Counted from the stretch's first letter, positions 12,003 through 23,742 are shown. The stretch: DNA of 64,000 bases from Silene latifolia (GCF_048544455.1 NC_133531.1:64766099-64830098); one strand, 5' to 3'. Notes: generated from the letters alone by a model not told the origin. A program made the numbers and translations.

Positions 12003-14798
12003 TCAAGGGGGAATGTTCAAGGTGTTGTTGATGTTGCTTAACAGCTTGAAGAAATAATCAAAAGCTTGTTCATTATCGTTGTAAAGCTCTTCAATAGACC
12101 TTTGCTCTTGTTGTTGATCTTGATCGATGGCATTACCAATGTAGGGATTAAAAATCCCTTCAAATTCATCGTCCCAAAGACCACAAACTTCATTAAGTTG
12201 ATCATTGAAAATTTCTTGATTTGATGGGGACAACTCTCCCAATTTCTTCTCTTGGCCAATGAGGCCATCCTCTTCTTCTTTGATTGATTTTGATGAGCTT
12301 TGCAAGCTCTCCTTGTCACAATTCACTTGCTCTTTGAATGGGGCATCTTCAACTTTCTTCTTCCATTGGAGTTCCGATTTCTTCCTCTCATCTTTTCGGC
12401 TATAATGATCAATCATGAAACACGGTTCATGCAAACGAGGAGCTCTCATAGTCTTGTCAAGATTAAAGGTTATGCTTTCATCTCCCACTTCTAGAGTGAG
12501 CTCACCATGTTTCACATCAATCACCGCAGCCGCGGTGTGTAGGAAAGGTCTTCCTAGAATGATTGGAATGTTGGAATCTTCCTCCATATCAACAATGACA
12601 AAGTCCACCGGGATGAAAAACTTCCCAATTCGTACGGGGACATCTTCCCATATCCCTAATGGTGTCTTCGTCGATCTATCGGCCATTTGGAGTGTGATGT
12701 TGGTGCATTTAAGCTCTCCCATCCCCAAACTTTTACTTACCGAGTACGGCATGACACTCACACTAGCCCCTAGATCACATAAGGCTTTGTTGATCGTTGT
12801 GTCGCCAATGGTACACGGTATTGAGAAGCTTCCCGGATCCTTTAGTTTTGGAGGTGAACTCTCTTGAAGTATTGCACTACTCACCTTAGTGAAGGCGATA
12901 GTCTCAAGTTTCCGGATTGACTTCTTCTTTGTGAGAATATCTTTCATGTATTTCGCATAGGCCGGCACGTGATTGATTAATTCCGTGAAAGGAATCGAGA
13001 CTTCCAAATTCTTGACAATTTCCATGAAGTTTCCAAGTTGATCATCAAATTTGGGCTTGGCTTGACGACTTGGAAAAGGAAGTCTAATCACAATGGGCTC
13101 CTTCTCCTTGACCTTGTCTTCATTTTTCTTTGAACTTTCTTCTTTTGATGATTCTCCATCCTTGGAGTTTTGCCCAATTTCCTCCTTATCACTATCTTCC
13201 ACAACTTCATCCTCAACTTGCTTCTTCGGTGCTTCATACCTAGTACCACTTCTCAAGTGAATGGCACTAACCGTTTCATGTCTTGGGGGATTACTTTGAG
13301 GTGGTAATTGCCCCTTTTGTCTTTGTGAGCTTGAAGATACTAGTTGAGTCACTTGGGTTTCCAACATCTTGGTGTGAGCTAGGATGTTATTGATGGTGGT
13401 TTCCTTTGCTTGACTATCTTTTTGCATTTGAGTGAAAAACTCTTGTTTATTCTTTTGCATTTGGAGGACCGCTTTTTGGACATCAAAACCTTGGTCATTT
13501 AGGTGATTGTGTGGATTTTGATTTTGGTAACCTTGGTTTTGATTGTAAAAGGGTCTTTGATTTTGGTTTCTCATGGGTGGTGGAGTGTATGTTGTTTGAG
13601 GGTTTTGAACATTTTGGCTTTTGTATGAGAGATTTGGATGGAATTTGGTGTTTTCATTGTAATAGTTGGAATAAGGGGTACCACTCTTGTATGCTTGGAA
13701 AGCATTCACTTGTTCATTTGTTCCCCTACATTCACCTTGGTCATGTCCCAAAGTTCAACAATTCTCACATATCCCACTTGGTATTGATGAAGATGCTGTC
13801 ATGGCATTAACATGATGCTTTGGTGATTTTGAGACTTCTTCAAGTCTAGCCATAGCTTTTTCAAACTTCAAATTGATTGTATCAATGTGGGCACTAAGTT
13901 GAGCACCCAATTGAGTAACGGAGTCCACTTCATGCTTTCCTCCTCTAGTAGCCTTGCGAGGTCTACTATATTGTGAATTATGGACCGCCATTTCCTCAAT
14001 CTTGTTCCATATTTGATTGTCATCAACTTCGGTGAACATTCCATTTGATCCCATGTTGAGAATGTTCCTTGAATCTTCATATAAACCATTCCAAAATTGT
14101 TGTACCAAGAACCATTCGCTAAGTCCATGGTGAGGACATGAGCGACAAATTCCCTTGAACCGCTCCCAAGCTTCATACAAAGATTCTTCATCCCTTTGCT
14201 TAAAACCCGTAATTTGAGCTCTTAGCATGTTAGTCTTTTCCGGTGGGTAGAACTTTTTGTAGAAAGCTAGAGCCAACTTCTTCCAAGAATCAATTCCGAG
14301 AGTGGCCTTTTTAAGGCCCTTCAACCATTGCTTCGCGGTGCCGATTAGAGAAAAAGGAAATAAGACCCATCGAATTTGGTCTTGAGTCACACCGGTTTGA
14401 GAAATCGCATCACAATAGTCGCAAAAGGTTTCCATATGAGAACGAGGGTCTTCACTAGGCATCCCCCCAAATTGGCTCCTTTCAACTAATTTGATGAAGG
14501 CGGATTTGGCAATAAAATTTCCGGTTAGATGTTGTGGTGTAGGAGTACCATTGGGTAGGTTCTCCTCGGTGGGTACGGAGTGTGACGAGAATTTAGGCAT
14601 TGTAGGTTGATTTTGTGGTGTATTGTGTAATGGGTTCTCCTCTCCTTCTATTGCGAAAGGGTTGATGAACTCAATAGTTGGTTGAACAACTTCACTAATA
14701 CCTCTTAAATTCCTCCTAACAAGTCTCCTATTGTTCGTCAAGGTTCTTTCAATTTCACGGTCAAAAGGTAGCAAATCACCTTGTGACCTTCTAGACAT
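12003..14798 (-). pseudogene. Athila gag-protease polyprotein, one nonsense change (element C)
   Basis: A single frame of about 930 codons starting at MSRRSQGDLLPFDREIE. Domains in order: basic N-terminus; retrotransposon Gag core (GTAKQWLKGL, FYKKFYPPEK, ESLYEAWERFKGICR, FWNGLYEDSR); CCHC zinc knuckle; Gln/Asn-rich linker; Lys/Glu-rich stretch; aspartic protease with DLGASVSVMPYS and ILGRPFL. A stop at 13755-13757 replaces the Gly codon after the second knuckle Cys (CENC-stop-TLGH), separating Gag from the protease. The frame is otherwise open. It stops after the protease where an autonomous element would continue into RT. Gag would form the particle and the protease would cut the polyprotein. 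Confidence 0.9.
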
Positions 14799-14916
14799 GC
14801 AAAATATCAAACAACTCGAAAACAATTAGAACAAACCTTGAGGAGTTTTACTTCTCTAAGGCGAAAAAAGACACAACTAATAACAATAAAAAGAAATCTA
14901 AATCAAACAAACACCG
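14799..14916 (-). other. Element C short 5' leader
   Basis: About 120 bases between the primer site and the gag start. It contains a short purine- and AT-rich stretch and no ORF. The same short leader occurs in H (56163-56280). Confidence 0.6.
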
Positions 14917-14934
14917 TCCCCGGCAACGGCGCCA
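14917..14934 (-). promoter_or_regulatory. Primer binding site, tRNA-Asp (element C)
   Basis: The minus strand reads TGGCGCCGTTGCCGGGGA, complementary to the 3' end of plant tRNA-Asp and typical of Athila elements. It lies four bases inside the 5' LTR end. It is where minus-strand cDNA synthesis would start. Confidence 0.9.
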
Positions 14935-14938
14935 TTTT

Positions 14939-16692
14939 TGATCGGTCCGTTTCGTGTTCACAATTAAAGGTGTGGTCGTTGGGTCACGTCCGAATCAAAA
15001 CACAATTTATAACTTCACAAACAACTCTACAATTAGTAAAGATGGAAGTAAAGGCCGGATCCCAAGGGACGGGAATTGAAATGAGATTTCTATTGAAACT
15101 AGTGGTGTCTAGGGGGTGTCACAATTTGGGTTGATGTAGAAGGTCACTAACTAAAATAGCAATGAAAATAAACTAGCAAGATGAATTAAAAGGGGTGTAA
15201 ACAATTGATTAAAAAGCACTAGGGTGTCATGGGATCATAGGGGAATCATGGGAATTGATCATACAAACATGTTCTCAAATCATAAGCAAGCAATTATTGT
15301 TGTGATGGATTGAGTTGGGTTATATCTTACAATCCTAGGAAAGTTTGGGTCCCGGAGCCGAATCGATTAGATTGTACAACACCTACAAGTCGACTTAGTC
15401 TTCCCTACTCAACAACATGCATGGTCTAATGAGACTCGAGTTGGTTTATGTCTTACAAGTCTCATTGAAAAGATAGGTGATGGTGGTAAATGCAAGGATT
15501 CATAGGCTTAGCATTTCATCAAAAATAACATGTGCATGAGTTGAGATCAAAACAAGCAAGCAAATAAAACATGAAAGCATATTAAATTAAGCATGAATCA
15601 TTCCCCATGTTGGTTTCCCCTAATCACCCATTAACCCTAGCTAAGAAACTACTCACTCATTATCATGTTGATCATGTTAGCAAGGTTGTCAATCATACCA
15701 ACAAAATGAAACATAATGAATAAATGAAAGTAATTAACAATAATTAAAAAGGGATTAAGAGAATTATACCTACTAATGATTCCAATAATAAAGCAAAGAT
15801 AAAAGAAGTACTTGATGCTTGATTGAGAGGTTGTCAATCCCCCAATAATAACCCAAATAATCTTCAATTACCCAAAATAAAGGATGAACAAAAGAGAGAT
15901 TAAGGAAATAAAACTTGTATTAGAACTTGATTAATTGTTGATTACAAAACTAAAGAGAGATTTGATTGATATTAACTACTCTAATTATTGATAAGAAGAA
16001 CATGCTCTTCTAATTAGACTAATGGGGTATTTATAGTGGAAATTAGGGGGATGCATTAGGGTTAACTAAGGGCTAAACTAGTAATTACACTTTTTAGATT
16101 GAGCAGGGAGGAGCCGGTATTTTCCGAAGGAAGGACTTCTTTCTTTGTAGCTTGGAGAAGACGAAATTGGCTGTGAAGGAATCCGTGCGTATTGGGGTCA
16201 GGACGGGCGGATTCTGGTGGTGGAAGACGAGCGGATTCGAGGGAATCCGGGCGGATTGTGGCGGTGCAATCCGAGCGTTTTTGGAGGAAACCGCTCGGAT
16301 TGTGCTGTGAGGAGACGGGCGGATTGAGGACAATCCGCTCGGATTATAGCTCAGCACAAATTCTTCTTCTTTTCTTCCCTTTTCTTCATGAAATCCTTGG
16401 GGATTTCCTCGGGGACTCAAGGATCCTTTCCCAACACTGCTCATCTACTATCATATGTACAAAGGCCTTCTAATCTTGTCTCTCCTTGATGCTTGGTCAT
16501 TGGATTCGATCAATTTAGTCTCGTTTTGCCATGAAAATGCAAGATTCTTACTCCTTTCCTACCAAGGGATCAAAATCTCAAAGAATATGCAAAACAAAGA
16601 ACTAAAGATAATAAATGACCCAAATATGCACTAAAAAGCATGGGAACAAGGCTAATTCGGGGACTAAATGTGCGCTAATTATGGTCACATCA
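14939..16692 (-). repeat. Element C 5' LTR
   Basis: 1754 bases. On the minus strand it starts TGATGTGACC and ends GGACCGATCA. It is the intact counterpart of 4258-7288. The CpG-word cluster is at 16187-16340. It would drive transcription leftward. Confidence 0.9.
16187..16340. repeat. CpG-word cluster in C 5' LTR
   Basis: Same set as 6783-6940 with a few substitutions, for example GGGTCAGGACGGGCGGATTC here. Confidence 0.8.
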
Positions 16693-17071
16693 CTAATCAC
16701 AATTAACATTGTCTTACAAACATATGCTACTTACGAAAATAATCATCAAGAGCCATAAAAGACACGCATATATCAATTTGGGTATAATGTAAGTATGGAA
16801 ATTTCAGGAAATAAGTAACGAGTCTTTTCGATAATAAATAAGTTAAGCTTGCTTGCAAACGTTGAGGATGTAAAATGAATGGAATAAAAGTAACTTTTGT
16901 GTCACATCTATTCCCACCAAATGTCATCTATAAGCCAAGCACGGACCCAAGCATAACGATTAAGTCGACCCAAACATGTTACTCACCTCCAATAACCATG
17001 ATAGATAATGAAATATGCAAAAATAAAAGCATTCAAACAATTAAATTTTCGAATAGTGCCTGTAACAGTGC

Positions 17072-17218
17072 AACTCGATCGAGTGTACTGGGTACTCGAT
17101 CGAGCTGGCCATACTCGATCGAGTGTCTTAGCTACTCGATCGAGTAGCCCGAGATCAGAATACTCTTTAATTGTCACACCTGCAGCTACTCGATCGAGTT
17201 AGGGGCACTTGGTCGAGT
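17072..17218. repeat. TCGATCGA cluster in B interior
   Basis: Five TACTCGATCGAG-type palindromes and one degenerate copy (TTGGTCGAGTGG), just downstream of B's gene. Confidence 0.85.
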
Positions 17219-17261
17219 GGCCATAGGTCAAATTACCTCGAAAACTTCCCTAACACAACAA

Positions 17262-17263
<2 letters not shown>

Positions 17264-17349
<86 letters not shown>
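17264..17349. repeat. (TA)n microsatellite, ~43 units
   Basis: An uninterrupted run of alternating T and A over 86 bases, then ACGATCGC. Confidence 0.95.
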
Positions 17350-17350
<1 letters not shown>

Positions 17351-17532
17351 GATCGCATAACCGCGAGTCGGTTGATAACCCAACCACAAATCCTGCAACC
17401 AATTCTAGGAAAGCAAATACGGCCTTATGGCCACTAATACAAACCGAATATAATAAGTACGAAATGAAAGAGTACCAACCAAAACAAACTAACATCCAAC
17501 ACGACTTCAAACGCGATAAAAGAAACGGAGTA

Positions 17533-19158
17533 TCACTCATGCTGCTGCTGCTGCTCATCCATGACATAATCCTCATCTCCACCACCACCCGAGGTGGCTG
17601 CTCCTGATGCGCCCAAACCCACATCACCACCGGCTCCAGCATCTGGTCTCACGTACCAAGGGGTCAAGCCGCCGTAGGGGTATGACTTAGGTGCTCCCCA
17701 CGTGGACGCGTCCACCCTATAAGAGTGGAAAACCCCGCTGTAATCCCCAACTCCCCTCCACCAACTCGGATGCGGTCCTGAGATCCCAATGCCCTGAGTA
17801 TACGCCATCTCATGCATGTTCTGGAGCGTCAGGGTAGAGGACAATCTCTCTGCCAGGTAGCTCTCACGTGTCTTCGGGGTATCAAGGTAAGGGTAACAAG
17901 GAAACGGGTGCTGTGGTGGTGCTGCCGGCTGTGGCTGTGTCTCAGCCATCCTCTCCCGAACTCGGCGTGGCCCTCTCCCTATCCTAGGGCGATCCTCGTT
18001 AGCTCTCACATTCTTCCCCTTCCTCGGCTCAGGCATGACTCGAAGAATCTCTAGGTCGATGAAGTCCGTCTGGCTCGCAGGACGCGCCTCAGTCTCCTCC
18101 TCATCAGAATCGACAGCTACCACTGCCGCAGGTAAAGGCTCTGTCGGTGGGAGGTGCTCAGGAGCTGGTATCTTCATCCAACTCATTCCCTACACCCTCC
18201 ATGCTTAACTACCATCCTCCAAGGTTCTCAACCACTTCAGGTCGAGGAAGTAATCTCTGTCCATGGTAGGTACCGGGGTGGCTAGAGGTGTGTACTCCGA
18301 GGAAGCCTCAAAAGAAGTTAGCTTTTCAGCTAAACGGGTGGCGATGGCACCACAACTGAGAAACCTAGTGCTAGAGGAGGCCATCAAAGCAAGACTGGCA
18401 CATACTATAGCGGGAGCATTGAAGGTCACTTTTTCAGTCCGCTCAGGGTTAAGGTAAGCCATCAGAAGCAACAACTCGTGGGAGTTTAAGTTACTCATAT
18501 CAGACCTCTCGTAAAGGAGACACGACACGGCACGGAGGAAGATCCTCAAGGTGACATGTTGCACATCATTTATCAACATGGTTCTAGCGGTGGGAGCTGA
18601 TTTACCGGTGATACGGGGCATAAGGCGGCAAACTCCACACTCAGACGGTATGTCACGAAGGGATCCGTTGGGAGGCTTAGCCAAGCCAAGGTGAGAGGCA
18701 AAAAGGTCCATGGTCAAAACAAAACTGGTGTTCATAAGACGAAACTGCACAGTCTACTCAGCCAGCTCGTATTTAAACGAGCTCATGAACTCAAGGGTTA
18801 GAAATGCATATGAATGCTTCCGTAAATGGTATAGCCCGGTGAATCCCAAAGTCTCGAAGATATGACGGATATCCATCTCAACACCCTGGTTCTCTAAAAG
18901 AGTCGTGTCTACACAACGAGTCGGTCTCATTTTACGGAATTGTAAGGCTACAAACCTATCCCGTTGTGCGTAGTCTACAAAGACCACAGACGGGTACTCT
19001 GGTACAGCTGGTACCACCGGTCCACTCCCCTCCCCAACTTCGGGTTGGGCAGCCCTACCCCTCTTACTTTGTCTGGTCCCTAGGTATAGTCTCGGCATCT
19101 GTTTCAACATACCATTTAAATACACCAACACGTATTCACAAAAACATGCGAAGTTCAC
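17533..19158 (-). pseudogene. ORF1-like protein in element B, three stops
   Basis: One frame of 542 codons with three stops (about 18754, 18205 and 18190). The true start may be MPRLYLGTRQSK, 19 codons in. The core follows the Athila ORF1 proteins: YPSVVFVDYAQRDRF against YPEVTFISETHRNTF; AFLTLEFMSSFK against PSLTLEFLSSLK; VQFRLMNTSFVL..LGL against LEFRLANVSRRI..LGL; an aligned IATRLAEKL / LVTILAKYF stretch. The tail is Gly-rich and acidic, ending DEDYVMDEQQQQHE. The length is almost the same as in C and H. It is the only gene seen in B; no Gag, protease, RT or integrase motif is present. Function unknown. The relationship is my reading of spaced identities, not a computed alignment. Confidence 0.72.
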
Positions 19159-21064
19159 ATATTAAATCATGAAAGATTCATCTAAGTACACACTATCACC
19201 AATCATTCCAAAATTACAAGTAAAATTCAAATTCTTAAGGTCTCTACATCTGTGAAAATTTAACATAATTAACATGAATTAACTCAACCACTACAACTTT
19301 TAGGACTTAGATCTTCAAAATACATTCATGTACAACTCAAATTTCCAATTACATGTGACGAATTTCAGTTTGGGGCACTTTTAAGACGGAGTTTTAAGGC
19401 AAATTTTGAGGTGAAAATCACAAAAAACAACTTCCCACATGATATATACAACATACATTACTCAAATTGCATCCTTCAACATGTAAAAGACAACCAAAAA
19501 TCAATTCAATTTATCAAACCCTAGAAAATTCGGTCACACTATGCTAAATTTTGATTCGATTTTTGCATTATTAACAACAATAATCATTGAAGGAAATCAT
19601 CTAGATCATAATACAACAATTAGAAACCAGTTTTAACACATATTTATCGATTTTTAAACATATTCTATCATCTTAGGTGATTCCAATTAGTCAAAACATT
19701 GAAATAATGAAAACATCCATACCTTGATTAATTAGGAAGTAAAAAGGAACAAATTGAAGCAAGAAAACAATGGATTTGGAGCACCACAAGCAACTAGCAA
19801 CAAGGAATTTGAGAGGAAAAGATTTAGGGTTTGCGGAAATTAGAGGAAGAATAAGAAGAATGAGTAAGGAAAAGGGTTTATGAACCCGTGGAATTGCCGG
19901 TACTGTAGCTTACTCGATCGAGTATGTTGGGTACTCGATCGCGTGCCCTCTACTCGATCGAGTAGGCGCTATTCGGTCGAGTTTCCGTAGGGAATTCCTA
20001 CCACTTCGACGTCATAGCTTCCTAACTAGATCGAGTGAGGTCTACTCGGTCTAGTAGGCACTCATACTCGGTCAAGTAAGGTTGGGTACACGGTCGGAAT
20101 TACGAGATTAACTGAAGATTCCTGCAAAACAACATCACATGTCGACCCCGAACCAAGTTCGGAAGTCGTCACCGGTTACCGTAATCATTCTCATAACACT
20201 ATTACCACTCAAATGTATCGCAACGGTTTCACCCACTAAGATACATACCATATTATTCTATAACGAACTTCACGCTACATAATTTACCCTGCTAATAAAT
20301 CATTCATGTATACACTTAACGCATTATCTCATAACTAAACCTTTGTCTACAACCCCGCTAATAAACTTATAATCACATTACTCTAATCACTCCTTTAACA
20401 TTAAATTTACAGGTATCATCCAAGTCTACTTAGCAATGTAACTATGTTTCAACATAAACAAATTAATCTACTCAAATTAATCACGTCGCCTGCGGAAGCT
20501 TTCAACCATTCATATATCACATTCATCCATTACTATTTTGATAATTGTCATTACAACCCTACAACCCTTTAACTATCATTATTACTACTATTATAAGACT
20601 TATAAATCCTCATAGAAACTACCATTACTAACAACTTGAAATAAACACAGCCATTACCACATTTCATATCGCATCACACGTTTCTACTCGTTTCACATAC
20701 TTCTATCTTACAAAACCTTTCACGTTCCTCATTATCATCACACACACACACACATATTAACTCTATCAAAACTTCATCATATATGATTCTAACATAACTA
20801 TTACGCACATGCTAACTTCAACAGAGACTCGGCCACAATCAATTCTAACATAACCACCATACACATTAGGCACATAATTACGGACTCAATATTCCCATAC
20901 CCAGTGACTGGCTTAAGCACAATGGGGCCAAAATTTTGAAATGAGCGTGCCTACTCACCCAAAATCTAGCATCAGCTGGGGCTCCCAATATACAAACACC
21001 AGGTTCATTTTATTAGACTCACTACGTTCATTAGGCTCATTTGTTACAGGTTCCAAAATCGTCG
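19159..21064 (-). other. Element B long 5' leader
   Basis: About 1.9 kb of AT-rich sequence between the primer site and B's gene, with no credible ORF. It holds a decayed TCGATCGA cluster at 19910-20097. Confidence 0.65.
19910..20097. repeat. Decayed TCGATCGA cluster in B leader
   Basis: About eight copies, from perfect (TACTCGATCGAGTA) to degenerate (TACTCGGTCTAGTA, TACTCGGTCAAGTA). It lies upstream of B's gene, in minus-strand sense. Confidence 0.8.
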
Positions 21065-21076
21065 CTCTGATACCAC
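21065..21076 (-). promoter_or_regulatory. Primer binding site, tRNA-iMet (element B)
   Basis: The minus strand reads TGGTATCAGAGC, the standard initiator-Met tRNA primer site, three bases inside the 5' LTR end (TTTTACA AAG TGGTATC). This differs from the tRNA-Asp site of the Athila elements. Confidence 0.92.
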
Positions 21077-21079
21077 TTT

Positions 21080-22408
21080 GTAAAACCCCCATATACCAAG
21101 GAGCCTTAACAAGACCTTCCCTAGCATATAAGGGAATCACCATCTCGGTTGCCCGAGGTAGGTAATCATCAAAAGTCGATAAAAGAACATTAAGGTTAAT
21201 TTTACAAGTGATACAACCAAATTACTAAAACAATGGTACAACTCGTCAAAGCTATATAACTACTTCTGACATTACTCGTGAAGACTCATTCCTGCCAGAA
21301 CTCCAGCTACCATCCAACACAACACCTGCTAAGACTGACTACTCAGCATAAGGGATCACGGCTGACACAATAAAACAAACAAGACAAACCACACAAGGTC
21401 AGTAACAGAGGCAAGACACAACAATCAACTATTAACATATTACAAACACAATCAAACACGCACACCATTCACAACCACTTCAACCAATCTCCATCACCGA
21501 CTGTCCACTGGACCAGCCCTGCCAGTGGGGGACCGCAACCGTACCCACCAAATCCCCGCTCATCATACCGAGCGATAAACCCTGTCCAATTAATGTGCAC
21601 ATCCCCTCTCGTGGTGGGTTCCACGGAGGGCGAAACTAGGGCGTGAAGCCACTCCCGCAAGTGACTCCACTCAGCCGAGGACGCACCTCGAGAACCAAAG
21701 ACAATCAATCACAAACAGCTGCAACACAACAACAACCAACAACACAGCATTCACCAACTGATTACCACATATACTCAGTCATACGGTCACAACAACAATA
21801 CAACAACCGACACACTAGACCACCAACAGAAACTGAGTAGGCGAACCTACCTTTAACCAAAAGCAGCGATTCCCCGATCAACCATACGACATCGACCAAG
21901 CAAGAAATCCCTATACAAACAGCATACAAGCCTATTACTACCAATACAACCCTACAAGGAACAACCAAGACACAGATGATGACGACGACATACCTACGCA
22001 TCCTAGTTCGGCGTTAAGACCGCTATCCAACTCAAGCAACGCATCCCCAAGGCACTAACATCCTCAAAAGCTCCCATGGAAGAAGTTATGGTGGAGGGAA
22101 AGGAGAAAGGCGACATAGAGATCTGAAGGAAGGAGGCGGAAATGGTTTGCGGTTTTAACAAAATACGATTATAAACCCTCGCTGAAAAGACGCTACTCGA
22201 TCGAGTAACCCACTTACTCGATCGAGTGGCACCTACTCGATCGAGTACCAAAGCTACTCGATCGAGTAGCCTCTACTCTATCGAGTACCACACACTCCTA
22301 AGGTTAAACAAGACACAAGGCACTCTTGCACGCATTCCTAAAGGTTATCACCTGCCCCAAAGGTCGGTCAAAGTTGGTCAACGAGTCCCTAAAAGGACGG
22401 GTATTACA
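21080..22408 (-). repeat. Element B 5' LTR
   Basis: 1329 bases, direct copy of 2131-3461. TCGATCGA cluster at 22194-22290. By eye about 5% divergence in the first 220 bases, so B is older than C. Confidence 0.87.
22194..22290. repeat. TCGATCGA palindrome cluster in B 5' LTR
   Basis: Five units matching those at 3248-3341, four of them perfect TACTCGATCGAGT-type palindromes and one TACTCTATCGAGTA. Confidence 0.85.
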
Positions 22409-23738
22409 TCATCTTCCAGCCAATACGCTCATCTTGAAGCCAAAGGATCCGAGCGTCTTCCAGACTATCCGCTCGGATCACAGCCCAAAGAGCCCGTGCC
22501 ACTTCCCAAGATGCGCGGATGATGGTGAGACTAGCAAAACGGAGATGCTCATTTCCTTCGAGAGGAGTATTTCCTCAACTTTTCTTAAGGACTTAATAGT
22601 CATTTAAGCCCTTAGTAACCCTAATCCTTGTACCTAATCTTTAGTATAAATACCCTATTGTACTACTTAGATTAGCATGCTCTCTTAATACTTTCTTAAG
22701 CAAGTTCTAATCATTCCTTAATCTTGTAATCAACTTTTAATCTAGTCTTAATAAAAATCTCAATACTTAATCTTTCCATAATTTCTCTATTGTTCTTCAT
22801 TTATTTTGGGTAATTAGAAGATTATTTGGGTTTATTTGGAGGATTGACAACCTTCCATCAATCATCAAGTACTTCTATTATTCTTTGCTTTATTATTTGG
22901 AATCATCTTCATAGGTATAATTCTCTCTTAATCTTGTTTAATTATTGTTAATCATTTTCATTTATTCATTATGTTTTGCCTTTCTAGTATGATTGACAAC
23001 CTTGTTAGCATGTTGAACTTGATAATGAGTCAGTAGTTTCCTTAACTAGGGTTAATGGGGAACTAGGGGAAACCAACATGGGAATTTATTCATGCTTAAT
23101 CTAATATGTTTTCATAATTAATTTGCTTGCTTGTTGTGATTTCAACTTATGCAAATGTTATGTTTGATGAAATGCGAGCCTATGAATCCTTGCATTTTTT
23201 ACCCATCACCTATCTTTTCAATGTGACTTGTAAGCCTATACACCAACTCGAGTCTCATTAGACCATGCATATAGTTGGATAGGAAGGACTAAGTCGACTT
23301 GTAGGTGTTGTACAATCTAATCGATTCGGCTCCGGGACCCAAACCTTCTTAGGGATTGTAAGCTTATACACCAACTCGATCCCATCAAAACAATAAGTGC
23401 TTGCATCTAGTAGAGAACATGTTTGTATGATCAACTCCCATGAATCCCCTATGAACCCATGACACCCTAGTGCTTTTAATCAATTGTTTACATCTCATTT
23501 TAATCACCTTGCTTGTTTTTATTACCTTACTTTTATATTGTTGGTTAGTTTAGTTGATCTCCTATCTCAACCCAAATTGTGACACCCTAAGACACAACCA
23601 TTTGCAAATGAAAATCCTACATCAATACCCGTCCCTTGGGATCCGACCTTTACTTACCTCTTTGCTAAGAGTAGTTTGTGAAGTTATAAATATTGTTTTG
23701 GTTAGGTAGCTTTTGACGACGGGTTTTTACCGACACCA
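22409..23738 (+). repeat. Element A 5' LTR, right part
   Basis: It continues the LTR begun at 1744 after the B insertion. It starts inside the CpG-word cluster (CCGAGCGTCTTCC, CCGCTCGGATC at 22448-22478), then follows the C and H LTRs through the promoter-like 'TATAAATACCC' block (about 22646) to the end ACACCA at 23738. 'ctatgaatccttgcat' and 'gtgttgtacaatctaatcga' blocks are shared with C, E and H. Confidence 0.8.
22640..22660 (+). promoter_or_regulatory. TATA-like box in element A LTR
   Basis: The AGTATAAATACCCTATTG context sits about two-fifths into the LTR. The same TATAAATACCCCATTAG block is at about 55060 in H and, reversed, at about 16022 and 6616 in C and 31709 in E. It is a likely core promoter for the Athila LTRs. 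Confidence 0.55.
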
Positions 23739-23742
23739 AAAA

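Larger units (their letters stand above)
4258..16692 (-). mobile_element. Element C: pol-less Athila-type retrotransposon, minus strand
   Basis: It is bounded by LTRs 4258-7288 (3', enlarged by a solo LTR) and 14939-16692 (5'), with a perfect target duplication CTAAT at 4253-4257 and 16693-16697. It carries a tRNA-Asp primer site, a gag-protease frame and an ORF1 frame; RT, RNase H and integrase are absent. Minus-strand order: LTR, primer site, gag-PR (14798-12003), CpG-word spacer, ORF1 (10954-9344), 2-kb 3' region, LTR. Element H has the same layout, so this is a family and not a single deleted copy. It is inserted in element B. The LTR copies look about 1-2% different by eye, fewer than B's, as expected for a later insertion. 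Confidence 0.92.
16698..17532 (-). other. Element B interior downstream of its ORF
   Basis: Non-coding. It contains a TCGATCGA cluster (17072-17218) and a long TA tract (17264-17349). ORFs called through the TA tract are low-complexity artefacts. Confidence 0.65.
2131..22408 (-). mobile_element. Element B: LTR element with iMet primer site and ORF1-like gene, minus strand
   Basis: Two direct copies of a ~1.33 kb LTR bound it (2131-3461 and 21080-22408). On the minus strand the LTR starts TGTAATACCC and ends TTTTACA. A tRNA-iMet primer site lies just inside the right LTR and a polypurine tract just inside the left one, which fixes the orientation. The TG...CA ends and TGTAATACCC start are common in Tekay/Del-type gypsy elements (family knowledge, tentative). 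Flanks are GCGTC (2126-2130) and TCATC (22409-22413), a possible target duplication with two mismatches. Without inserted C, the interior is about 5.2 kb and holds only an ORF1-like pseudogene, so it is non-autonomous. By eye, LTR divergence is a few percent. Confidence 0.83.

Noticed and set aside
12415..12867. 150-codon ORF on the plus strand opposite gag-PR (also 58218-58631 minus)
   Set aside because: It is the antisense shadow of the protease domain and occurs in both copies only because the sense frame is conserved.
13868..14191. 107-codon ORF overlapping gag in a second frame (also 56894-57217)
   Set aside because: Same frame relation to gag in both copies, but no start context or conserved protein feature beyond what sense-frame conservation forces.
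17250..17640. Two ORFs read through the TA tract (Tyr-Ile repeats)
   Set aside because: They exist only because the dinucleotide repeat lacks stops in that frame; no homology and the sequence is non-coding element B.
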